64,000 nt of DNA from Opisthocomus hoazin (Eukaryota; Chordata; Aves; Opisthocomiformes; Opisthocomidae), in assembly GCF_030867145.1 (NCBI RefSeq), contig NC_134415.1, positions 70,461,300 through 70,525,299 on the forward strand, in the 5' to 3' direction. The position numbers were made by a program, and so were the translations under genes. The first letter of the stretch is position 1; each line of letters starts with the position of its first letter. The notes under the pieces are model-generated. The model searched no databases. It was not told the DNA's origin and saw only the letters and a program-made list of their open reading frames with translations. Positions 26,233 to 37,900 of this stretch are shown here, piece after piece.

Positions 26233-27168
26233 GAGAGGAAATGCTGAGACATTTTACGGTAAGCAGTTGACCCATGTAATTTGTCATTCATTTCAGCTAA
26301 AGCAGTCCTAATCCTTTCTCGTGCGATTATGTTCAAACATTATAGGTTTGCAGTTGTCTTTACGGGGCTAGTTTAAATATATTTGTATTTTTCCCTATCT
26401 ACATTTTCCTGCGATTTTGAGAAAGACAGGCTGTAGAAAAAGGACTTTGAATAAGATTGAAGGTTTCCCAAATTCAGGATGATTGGATTTGGTTTGTTCA
26501 CTTGGCACACAGGGATCAAATATAAACTGCGTCTGTCCGAAATTTATCAAAAGCTGTAGAGCAACAGAGTCTTCAAATTCAGACCTTTGGCTTAGTCTAA
26601 TTGCTGCTTGAACCTCCTGAAAATCCCAAAGCAAATCTCAAATTAATCTTCCAGTTCTGGTACCTCCCACAGAGTTTGACTTTTGAATGACTGCAGAGAG
26701 AAGGTTCAAATTTTACATGTGTGTAAAAGTATTATCAGCATGCAGAGACTGTAATGAATCTCCAAGCACTTCACGCAGTTCAGAATTTCCTGTTAATATT
26801 TCACACTGGTGATCTCCACTCTAAGCCTCTAAGACCAACTGCGCAAAAGCCTTGAACACCAACACCCACAGGATAAAGAAGAACAACAAAACCACCAAAA
26901 AACCACCACATAAAAAAGTCCAAGCTCCAGCCACACCTGGAACATCTCTATAAAACAGGAAAGCAGATACCAGCTTTTCTGCACAAGCTGATGATTTATT
27001 GCCATCAATGAATGTAGAGAAGGAGTGATGTCTTTCTCTTGTACAGAGGAGCATTACAGGGACTTCTCCATGTTCATAGCTGGATTCCGAGGTTTGCAGC
27101 GACTTTCCTGAAAGAGCGACAACTGGCAGAGCTGAACTGAAATCAGCTCTTGTGCAATGAGTGGATGC

Positions 27169-27183
27169 TGACGTAATGAGTCA
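27169..27183 (+). promoter_or_regulatory. Adjacent CRE-like and AP-1 sites
   Basis: TGACGTAA is followed directly by TGAGTCA, a CRE variant and a consensus AP-1 (TRE) site with no spacer. bZIP dimers (FOS/JUN, ATF, CREB) bind such sites. It is an isolated candidate enhancer motif in intergenic DNA, and chance occurrence is possible. Confidence 0.35.
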
Positions 27184-29000
27184 TCGTCTTTGTTCTAGAA
27201 CTCCTTGCTGCTACTACTGACCAACAAAGGCAGGAGGAAAGAAGGGTCTTCTTATCACTCAGCAAGTTTAGGATTGCTGAAGGGTGAATCTTGCAGCATT
27301 TCTTTTTCTAAACACAGTAAAAAACCCAACAGCCTCACTTCTACTCTTTCTGAAATGCTGTGTGTACTCACCTGGTCACTGTTGACTAAAACTTTTTCTC
27401 ATGACAAAGATATTACCCACTGTTGACTAACTGAGTATTACAGAAAAAGCCAGCTGCAGCAGGCCAGGAATAAAGAAATGCCATTCCTGAATTTCTTATT
27501 TCTTTGGCAGAGACACAGAGAGTTTGGTTTTCATTACACACACAGCTTTCAGCTTTCAGTTGGATCAAGAGTAGAGGGCGTTTGTGCATCTCCATCATTT
27601 TAGACAGATCTTAATCTGCAAAGTTCTTTAATGCTATCACAGAAGAACATCTGATCACTAGACTTTGGAGGTAGAATAAATGACTGTGATCCAGCTAATT
27701 CATAAATTTGGGGGTTGTAGAGACCACTCTTCTCCTCGCAGGCAGCTTACAGTGTGAGACCACGCTAGACACGAGATGTTAAATCTTGAAGCACTGCACT
27801 GGTACCTGTTTATCTTCTAGCTGTGTTTTCTGTAGCCCTGTGGAGCAAGCATCAACGCTCCTGTTCTTGAAGTGAAAGAAAATGAAGCAGAAAAAGAAAC
27901 AGCAGGAAACTCCTGACTTTCCGGGGGGAGGTGGGAGGAAGGAAGTGAAGCAGAAGATCAGAGCAGAAGCAGCTGTAGCAATGTAGGATGTGCCATGCTC
28001 TTCTTTACTGCCCTTTCAAGAAGGAAAGAGTGAAACCTCCATCACCTTACAGGCCAAACATTCAGACTGATGTCAGCTCACCTAATACAGGGGAAGGGAA
28101 AACGTGACTGATTTTGCATTGAAGATGGTGAGGGACTTGTAAGGTTCATTTCAGCAGCTCTTCCCAAAAAGGTGGGTGCCTCCTGCGGAGGGAGGGGAGG
28201 CAGCTGGTGAGACGGGGTACCGGCTACTGAGCCAGCACCATTGTGCTCGCTGTGATGGCTCGCTGCAGCCTAAGTAGTCTTCCCCTGCTCCAGTAGCAAG
28301 GTGTTACTGTGCCATTAACATGCCCTTGTTGTGGTACAGAAGACTTTCTGTCACTGCTGCCCAAGCAGAGCTGGTCAAATCTGATAATGCTTTAGCCTGG
28401 CCTGAAACAGCATGTAGGGTGCTCCCATACGCACACTGCAACAGGTCTGGCAACGTGTTGATTTGTTATAACCGACGGCAGAACAGCCAAGTGGGAGCGT
28501 CGAAATCAGTCCTAGTGATCTGTACCAGGCTACCCAAGGGCAGGCGGCAGGTCTCTGGCTGGAGCACTGCAAAGACGAGCAGGCAGATCCGTTCTCTGAG
28601 CTTGGCGTCCTGCTTCTCCATGTGGGACCTCAGACGCTTCGACTTCTCTCTCCCCTCCGCAACATGAAATATCAACCTATCAAGTAGTTCAGAGCTATAT
28701 TAGATTAAAGCTAGATCTTACTGAAGACTGCAGAGGTACAATTTGTTCTGCTTAGACTCAGTTCACAGCAAGTAACTTACTGGTTGGGTACAATCTTTAG
28801 TTACTTTCATAGAGGAGTAAAGCAAGAATTTTTTAGCTATTTGGTCACTCTCTCAAGTAATTTGATAACTCTGACAAGCTTATTCTAGCCAGTGAACTGT
28901 GCAGCAGTTGGGTAAGTAATTCTGTAAATCTGTAGTCACAATCTTAACGGTCTTTTTTCAAAATGGATGTATGTTCTACGGAGATTCATCCTCGTATGTA

Positions 29001-29407
29001 CAGAAAGGCTGAGAGCATTGGGGCTGTTCAGCCTAGAGAAGACAAGGCTCCGGGAAGACCTTATTGCAGCCTTTCAGTACTTAAAGGGGGCTTATAGGAA
29101 AGATGGGGGCAAACTTTTTATCAGGATCTGTTCCAACAGGACAAAGGATAATGGTTTTAAACTAAGGGAGGGTAGATTTAAACTGGATATAAGGAAGAAA
29201 TTTTTTACAGTGAGGGTGGTGAAACACTGGACTGGTTTCCCAGAGAGGTGGTAGATGCCTCATCCCTGGAAACATTCAAGATCAGGTTGGACGGGGCTCT
29301 GAGCAGCCTGATCTAGTGGAAGATGTCCCTGCCCATGGCAGGGGGGTTGGACTAGATGACCTTTAAAAGTCCCTTCCAACCCAAACTGTGCTATGATTCT
29401 ATGATTT
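29001..29407 (+). mobile_element. CR1 LINE fragment, older copy, sense orientation
   Basis: The similarity begins at the reverse-transcriptase C-terminal motif ([20 protein letters not shown] in the frame 28967-29254) and ends with the CR1 3' tail CCAACCCAAACTGTGCTATG, then ATTCTATGATT. The frame is close to intact but stops early, and the 3' part is diverged. The TATGATTCTATGATT end marks a subfamily different from the ATTCTGTG copies. Confidence 0.9.
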
Positions 29408-32400
29408 CAAGTATAACAACTGCATGTTTACTATGAGTTTTCTGTTCTTGTTCATCTGTGGGGGCTTAATCCAAAGAACAGAAACAGCAGCAAGATGGAT
29501 CACGGGACTGGGACTTTGGAGATCTGTGCTCATTTTTTTGATTTACCAGGACACGCCTTAGCTGATCTTGCGCAAACCACTGAGTGAGATTCTCAAACAG
29601 GGACCTAGGTCTTGCTCATTTCCTCAGGAGTGAGTGAGGCACTTGCAGAGTTCTGTGGGCCTCGGCTTTCGTTCCCCTTGTGCAAAATAATGATTATAAT
29701 AATACTTTCTTTGGCTGATGGGTCTGTTTAGATTATGTTCATCACTCTGCAGACATAGCAGAGAGACAACAGGAACTCCCTTTTGGTGCAGAAGGAACAG
29801 TAACAAATCCAAAATCCACTGAAATCATTAGAAGTCCTTTCGATCTTGGATCATGCCCTGTGTGTTTAAGATTAATTTTTAGCTAATGTTTCCTATCATT
29901 GAATTTGTGAGAGTACTAGGGAAAGGAGCTATGAAAGAAGGACCTGAACAGATGTAAAGAGAGTTATTCAATTAACAAACCTCTCCCAATTACACTTTGG
30001 CAAAATTTGCTCAGTATTACTCCTAGTTCTGGGAACATGTGGGTATCCCAAAGGCCAGCTGACTGTCTTGCAGACTGTCATCAGAAGAACAACTTACTAT
30101 CAAGGTAATGGATAACATTATTAAAATATTTCTGCATTTACCCTATAAGGCATGTTGGATTCAAAACCAAACTAGTCTGTAACTGTCAGTGTGATTTATC
30201 AGGTTCCATGCAGCAGGTTCCAAATCTGCAATACTTTATTCTCCTGCCCTGATTACAGTCTGGGATCCATACAACTCTCATATTTAATCACACTCTTCAC
30301 AGTTAAAAACACATCTTTAATCAAGTGCTGGGCAGCCACTGTTAGCACAATCAGATGTTCTAATGAAAGAAGTTGTAGGCATTGCCAGCAGAGCTCACAC
30401 AAAGCACACTGAAAAGGCAGGCAAGCTCATGGCTGGAAAAGTTTCTGTCTCTTCCCTTCTCTTTAACCACCCCTCCCCTCTCCTGCTGACATTTTCTAAC
30501 TCAGGAGAAGCTGCCAAATCGCAGATGGTTTTGGGGCTTGCGGGAACGAGAATAAAACAAGGAAGCCAGTATTTGTAGGAGAGATTGGAACAGCAACAAA
30601 TAAGACTGATCTGATTATTCAAGCATGGTCGGATGTGATGCCAAACTGCATCTTCTGATATTTGCTGTGTGATTTATATAGCAGTGCATACCGCAGAATG
30701 CAGTCAAAAAGTGCTGCATCCCCTTTTTTCTCCTCTGGTGTGAATCTAGTAGTTGTCTGGTGCTCTGAACCTGCTGACTTCTGAACTTTGCTATACCAAA
30801 TGCCTTAAACACAGTTTGCAGGGGGCAGCCATACCAAATCTGATAATGTTTCCTCACACAGTCATAGGTATCACTGTCTTGTTACCAAGATTTTTAATTC
30901 CTGTGTAACCAATATTCCATTTTGATGACGATGTGATATTGCATGCTGAGACTTGTAGTTTCAGCACTCTACGAGTGTATGGGAGATGAGCAAAGGATCA
31001 GCTCACTGCTGGCAACAGTTGGTTCCTAGATTAACTCTGAGGTCATTTTTGCTACCCTTTCTGATGCTTTGTTATTGAAGGTCCATGCTGGAGAGAAAGT
31101 ATGGATGTAATTCAGTTGTTGAAGTTAAAAGAATATAGGAGGGGAGAGGAACGCTGGGTCACAGGCCAGACTCATCCAGCACCGCTTCTTCCCTCCTGAC
31201 TCCATGGCATTAGAATAACCTCCTCCAGGAGCAGGACGGCTGCTGAGGTAGAAGCACAGCTAGACCTTGGTAGCAATTAACATGAGTTAATTTGTTCTGA
31301 AGATAATGTTTCTCCTATTCTTGGTCACAGGAATGTGTGTCTGTGCACATTGATGGATTGGCCCTTTGATATTTTCTGGATGGACTGCAATGCTGTTGCT
31401 CCCACTTTGTAGCTGGAGAGAAAAGGAAAGGAGAGACCCATGTTTTAAAGGTGCTGGACTGTGTAATTCCAGAGACTTCTCATGGGAGTCAGGTTGCCAG
31501 ACCAAGTTTCAGCATCTGGCCAGCTGTTGTCTTTCTTGCCTCCCTGGCCAAACTGAGATTACAGGGTAGAGAAGGAAATTGAACCCACACCTCCCACACC
31601 CACTGTTATAGCTACATCCCCACCAACTAAGTCTGGGATTTGGGCCCTGCTTGCTTGTCCTGTTACAACTCTGGAAACTGCTTTAAGCTGTAAGTATACA
31701 TGCATTTCTGCCTTACGAGGTGCCTGCTTTAATGGCAACATATGTTAGCTGTGCATCTGGCAGAAATGTACATTTTTTAACCTGCTTTTCTTCCATTCCA
31801 TTCCTCCCCCTGCTCTGATGAGAGAGAATGAATGCAACTTCCTGATTCACTTTCTCTGTCTGAGTCGTTTGATGTGATTTTAGTCTTGTTTCTTTTTATT
31901 CAAACTTTTTTATTCAGTTTAACAAAATGATCCCAAACTTCTCAAGCATCCTTTAAGGGGAATTTTTCCTTGCCTCTAACTATGCTTTGAAATTGTCTCC
32001 AATACCATTCTGTCCTCTCAAAATAGGCAGGAGTAAACAATGTGTTTTGGACAAGAAACTCTCCCTGGATTATTAAATGACACAGACCATGTTTCATACT
32101 GTTCTCCATCCCCTTCTTTTTGATTTCTGACATGCATCAGCTCTTTTCACCACTGCTGCAAAACGGGCAGAGGTTTTTTTGTGGTTCTCTATGCCGACAC
32201 CAAGTTAATTCCTAACACGGATGACAGATGCCCTGGGGCACATCCACACAGCGAAGTGGAGCTGGGGCACGCACTGACCCAAGAGATGCTAAGCCACCAA
32301 ATGTCACTTTGTGGTTGTCTCTGACTCACTTGAGCACAGTTTAGTCATGGAATTAGCACCTGGGTCCCAGGTAGTGAGCTCTGCAGGTTGACGTGGTGTC

Positions 32401-33112
32401 TCTGAAAGGCGATTTTCAAGAAGCTCTAGACACTCACTTGCAGGCAGTGAAATTACCAGGTCTATTTGTTACTCGTGGTTAGAAAACACACATGCAAAAG
32501 AATAATCTTCCCTTTTAGAAACTTGTTATTTTGTTTTGTATAGCAGTGGACAGCAAATGCTAATGAGAGACCAAAAACCATCACACAGACTAAATGACAG
32601 TTTCTTTCTGCAGCCAAATTTAACTTGCATTGAAGTCACCATGAAACATGAAAATGCAGTACACAGAATCCTGTTGCTTAGCCCCTGATCCTGTTTAGTG
32701 CTTCTGATCCCTGCCTTCATTAAATAAGTGTTGAAGTAGCTAACTTTTTTTCAGCAAGTGAAGTGTTCTTGGAGGTTACCAGAGAGTATTTAGTGTTGTC
32801 CCAAGTTAAGGTTCAGTAAAAGATGCCGTTTAAAATAGGGTAGACAAAATATAGTAGGAGGGTAATCATATGCTAAGTAATTGTTTTAAAATGCCAGAAT
32901 ACTAAGAGATATGCATTTTAATGTGAGAAACACAAACCTAGTTGAGTACTTGTTGGAGGCACCAGGGGAGATTTGGACTGCATCGTACCAGACACATACA
33001 AGCACACATTCATCAGAACTTGTGGGCATGAACAGTACACAGCATTAAATGGACTAGATGGAGAGACAAAAAAAATTGTTTGTTCTTGTGCTTAAAGTTC
33101 CTACTGTAGGCA
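29408..33112. other. Intergenic DNA, no gene recognised
   Basis: No exon, RNA gene or transposon was recognised in this 3.7 kb. The open frames are all under 85 codons and show no motif. Confidence 0.55.
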
Positions 33113-33395
33113 GAATCATAGATACATAGAATGGTTTGGGTTGGAAGGGACCTTATAGATCAGCTAGTTCCAACCTCCCTGCCATGGGCAGGGACACCTT
33201 CCAATAGACCAGGTTGCTCAAAGCCCCGTCCAGCCTGGCCTTGAACACTTCCAGGGAGGGGCCAGCCACAGCTTCTCTGGGCAACGTATTCCAGTGCCTC
33301 ACCACCCTCACAGTAAAGAATTTCTTTCTTATATCTCACCTAAATCTACCCTCTTTCACTTTAAAGCCATTACCCCTTGTCCTATCACCACGTGC
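33113..33395 (-). mobile_element. CR1 LINE fragment, older copy
   Basis: It starts AATCATAGATACATAGAATG and continues with the diagnostic GGTTTGGGTTGGAAGGGACC in reverse orientation. Similarity to the CR1 3' region fades after CCCCTTGTCCTATCACCACG. It is diverged, heavily 5'-truncated and has no intact reading frame. Confidence 0.88.
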
Positions 33396-33703
33396 AGAAA
33401 CCATCGCTGGAAATGTTAAAACTAAAATAGTTGTAATTACCACATCTCCAAACACTCTAGTGTAATTTATCACACCAAGAGGCATCCTACAGCCTACATT
33501 TCTTATAACTGTGCAAGCAAATATTAAAACAGACTTTACTGCAAAACGAATAAACCTTCTTCCACATGAACTCATAGGCTCAACAAGTTCAAGAGATCAG
33601 CAATGACTCATTTCTGAAAGACTAGGTCACAGCAGAGGTACTGAAAGCATCAGGTGTGACCACCTCCTAACATTCTGTGTTTACATATTTACCCTGGTGA
33701 TCT

Positions 33704-34981
33704 TCACAGAATCACAGAATCACAGAATGGTCGGGGTTGGAAGGGACCTCTGTGGGTCATCTAGTCCAACCCTCCTGCCTACAGCAGACTGCAGAGGACC
33801 TTGTCCAGGCGGGTCTTGAATATCTCCAGAGAAGGAGACTCCACAGCCTCCCTGGGCAGCCTGTTCCAGTGCTCCGTCACCCTCAGAGGGAAGAAGTTCT
33901 TCCTCATGTTCAGACGGAACTTCCTGTGACTCAGTTTGTGCCCATTGCCCCTTGTCCTGTCACTGGGCACCACTGAAAAGAGCTTGGCCCCATCCTCCTG
34001 ACACCCAACCTTCAGATATTTGGAAGTATATATTAGGTCCCCTCGCAGCCTTCTCTTCTTCAGGCTGAACAAGCCCAGCTCCCTCAGCCTCTCCTCGTAG
34101 GGGAGATGCTCCAGTCCCCTCATCAGCCTCGTAGCCCTCCGCTGGACTCTTTCCAGTAGCTCCCCATCTTTCTTGAACTGGGGAGCCCAGAACTGGACAG
34201 AGTACTCTAGATGAGTCCTCACTAGGGCAGTGTAGAGGGGAAGAAGAACCTCCCTTGTCCTGCTGGCCACACTCCTCTTGATGTATCCCAGGATCCCATT
34301 TGCTTTCTTGGCAGCCAGGGCACACTGCTGGCTCATGGTTAACCTGTCATCCACCAGGACACCCAGGTCCCTCTCTGCAGAGCTGCTCTCCAGCAGGTCC
34401 ACCCCAAACCTGTACTGATGCATGGGGTTGTTCCTCCCCAGGTGCAGGACCCTGCATTTGCCTTCGTTGAATTTCATCAGGTTCCTCTCTGCCCAACTTT
34501 CCAGCCTGTCCAGGTCACGCTGAATGGCAGCACAGCCTGCCGGTGTATTCACCACACCTCCCAGTTTGGTGTCATCAGCAAACTTGCTGAGGGTACATTC
34601 TAACTCTTCATCCAGGTTGTTGATGAAGAAGTTAAACAAGGCTGGGCCCAGTACTGACCCCTGGGGGACACCAATTGTCACCAGCCTCCAACTAGACTCA
34701 GCGCCGCTGACGACAGCCCTCTGAGTTCTGCCATTCAGCCAGCTCTCAATCCATCTCACAGACCATTCATCCAGCCCACACTTCCTGATCTTCCCTAGGA
34801 GGATGTTATGGGAGACCGTGTCGAAAGCCTTGCTGAAGTCTAGGTAGACAACATCCACGGCTCTCCCTTCATCTACCCAGCCAGTCATGCCATCATAGAA
34901 AGCTATTAGATTGGTCAGGCATGATTTCCCCTTGGTGAATCCATGCTGACTACTCCTGATAACCTTCTTTTCCTCCAATAT
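33704..34981 (-). mobile_element. CR1 LINE, longest young copy, with reverse-transcriptase frame
   Basis: About 1.28 kb, reading on the - strand from 34981 to the ATTCTGTG-repeat 3' end at 33704. A single 399-codon frame (34978-33779) carries the reverse-transcriptase palm: motif [10 protein letters not shown] (residues 45-53), motif [10 protein letters not shown] (104-112) and the catalytic FADD of motif C (133-136), then the thumb and C-terminal region to the normal stop. ORF1, the endonuclease and the finger region are missing through 5' truncation, so it cannot move by itself. The undisturbed frame indicates a recent insertion. Confidence 0.95.
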
Positions 34982-37900
34982 TATTTATGTAGCTGTGGTC
35001 ATTCTGTCCCTATGGGCTGCAGTACTGCTGGTGGAACTGGATAGTGTTGCCAGCAACGGAGGAGGAGGATGTCACCAGTTGATCTTGATAATTTAGCACA
35101 CCTGATGCTTATATAGCATGTTAGATCCCCAAAACACTGGGCACGCAGTGATTTGGTAATGTGAATTCACATTTTATGTCAGAATAACCATTGGGCATCC
35201 CAATGTAAAAGTGTAAGTTGGTACCTGTGCTTGATTTGAGTACTTTTAGTACTACCAAGACTTTACAAAGGTGGGAAAAAACAGCTTTTGGCGAAATGTA
35301 CATCCTGATACTGCACAGTTTCTCTGGAAATCAGACTCCAGGCATTAGCAACTCCCCAGGACACAGTCACAGTGCATCATCTCAACAGTCGAGATGTACA
35401 GACTAAAAGCAAGACAACCTCATTTTTTCAAAGGCAAAGCTATTTTGAGATCCGGCCTGCCAATAATGTACTAATGGATATTTTCAGGTCCTGGCTTCTG
35501 ACATCTGTAGCTCACTGACAGCAGTGAGTTTCCTCTCACCGAATGATAACTGTGTCCAAGAGACAAACAAATCTGTTTGGTTTATCTCTGAGGCTACCTT
35601 ATATCTTGGTCTCGACTGCTACCTGTTTCTCTCACTCCCTCTCACTCTCTCTCTCCATGTTTCTTTCCTTGCCTGGCAGTTGAAAAAAAGCAAGAAAGGA
35701 CAAGCAGTGTCTTCAGATTTGCCACTTTGGGGAGACAAAAGGAACTTTATACTATTAGTATCTGTAGGCAGCCTCCACATAGATGTGAAAGCTCTCCTGG
35801 AACACAAAATGCGTTCTGCCTCCCTGCTTTCCACCTCCCAACAAGTCATCCTCATCAGCTGTCAGAAAGCATTAAGTGCTGTGGAGAAACTAGGGATTTA
35901 AATGCTGCTATGGAAAATAGATATATGAAATTATAATAATTATCATTGTACTTTTACCATATTGCAGTATATAATTGAAGGGTGATTTAAAGAAAAAAAA
36001 TAAAAAGCATTAGCCAAGCTTTTAAATCTGTTAGGAAACAAAGATAAAACATGCACTTTTCTCCGTGTTTCTCATCACTTTATTTCTGAAGAGGGAAAAT
36101 GGCTGAAAGTTGAAATTATGTGTTTCTCCCAGGTCCAGCTCTCATGAAGTGTTGGTACCCAGTATTTGGATTTTATTTACTTGTATTCTGAGTATTTGAA
36201 GTCTGCAGGCTGATCACGTTCTGTGAAGATTTTCCTCAAGCTCATATGGCCATATGAGGTCTCTGCCACATGTCTAAATTTTTGTTTAATTACCATGTGT
36301 CCCCTAAGACCTGGGTATCACTTGTAGTGTACCAGCTGCTAGTCTGCCACAGATACAAGGTAACGCAACACAGCTCACACCACTGTGAAAATGAAACACG
36401 GTGCCCAAGGACTGCCATCAGACCTAGCCACGCAGGCATTAGGAAACTTGGGGTTTTTCCGCTCTCTGCCACTCATCTGCTGTGCAAGTTCGGGCAAAAC
36501 ACTTCAACCAGTCCTCTTCTCCCTTTTACTTTCTTCTCTCTCTTGTTTACTTAGGTTAGAAGAACTTGAAGGATCATATGCACTTGTTAGCTCTAGACTT
36601 CCCCATACAAAGAATTCCTATGTTTGTTGGGGTTTGCATCCAGCCAAGATATGAAACTTATGCTTCATATGACCTTAGAGAGTGCTCTTGTGAAGACAGC
36701 CATACATGTAAGTAGCGTGAGCTCGATGAGGGGATTACATGTTAACCACAGCAAGACCAGTGAATGGTACAGTGCCTGAGCGCAGAAAACAATAAGCATC
36801 AGTCTTAAATATTCCTAATTGAATCTGACTCCTAACTAAACCACTGCTATGAGTCACAGCAGTTCTACAGAGTAAATACGTTTCTCAATCAGAGACAGTA
36901 AAATATAATTGGAGTCAGCTTGTTGTTATTGATTAGAACATAACGCACTAGACAGCGTCCTTTTCCATGCACTCTATTTATAGCGTGTGCATCATGGAAC
37001 AGTCATCACAGCTTTTCCATCCTCATTGCACAACCAGGAACAAAGCACTAAACACGCATTCCTGTTAGCACACTAACTCAGGCGTCTAAAAAATGACAGG
37101 GACTAAAGTCAGTCTGGAGAATTTAGCATTTCTGTAAGAATCTATCCAAGTAGAGTGAAATCCAAGGAAAAAGGGGTGTGATTTTGGAAGGGGTGTTAGC
37201 TTTCTCTGTATGGGGTGTGCTACACATTGAAGACATGGTATGTATATTTACACTGCCAAAAACATTTATGGGGCAGATGGCACTATACACAAGTCTTTTC
37301 TCCCTGCAAAAGCGGCTCTGTGCCCAGCTCTGCAGCTTTCCCTCCACTCCCTCCATGAACCTGCAATCCCAGGAGAGCCTTTCTCAAAGAGGCTTGCAGT
37401 GGAAAGCCAGGCTTATGTTCTGCCAGACCCAATTCACTTTAAACTGTGATCAGCTGAATGAGGTACATACTAACATAAGCAGGAAAGTACCTTTAGGCTA
37501 ATGCAGTACAACTGCGTGCACAACCAGAGAGAAACTAATGTGCTGCCAAAATACTTTCCGTACCCCTTGCTTTGAATGCCATGGCGTGTTGGACTGTGAG
37601 GCTGCTGTCTCTCCTGCTGCTGCAGGGTTCCAACAGCGCAGTATCACATGAAGCCTCTGATTTAGAGCCTGCTTACTGCAGAGGACACAGCAAGTTGCCG
37701 TCTCAGGAACGAGGTGTACGTAGGCCCAGACTGACGCTATGACAGCACGATGCATTCCCAGAGCAAACAGCAACTCTATCGCTCTTGAACAAGTCCATTT
37801 CATCTAATGTTAGGAGTAATCTCACAGAGCCCCAAAGGTGAGTTTAGCAGATGTTTGCTATCACACAGAGCCCTTCTCTGTGACACGAAGCAGGTGGTTA

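Larger units (their letters stand above)
24025..29000. other. Intergenic DNA, no gene recognised
   Basis: Mainly unique-looking AT-rich sequence with a short TTCC pyrimidine patch near 25105-25130. The longest open frames (24954-25451 on -, 28320-28667 on +) have no familiar motif and conflict with frames on the other strand. Confidence 0.5.

Noticed and set aside
33779..34978. The reverse-transcriptase frame as a host gene or a complete, mobile element
   Set aside because: It is a 5'-truncated CR1 copy without ORF1, endonuclease or promoter, so it is a retrotransposon remnant.
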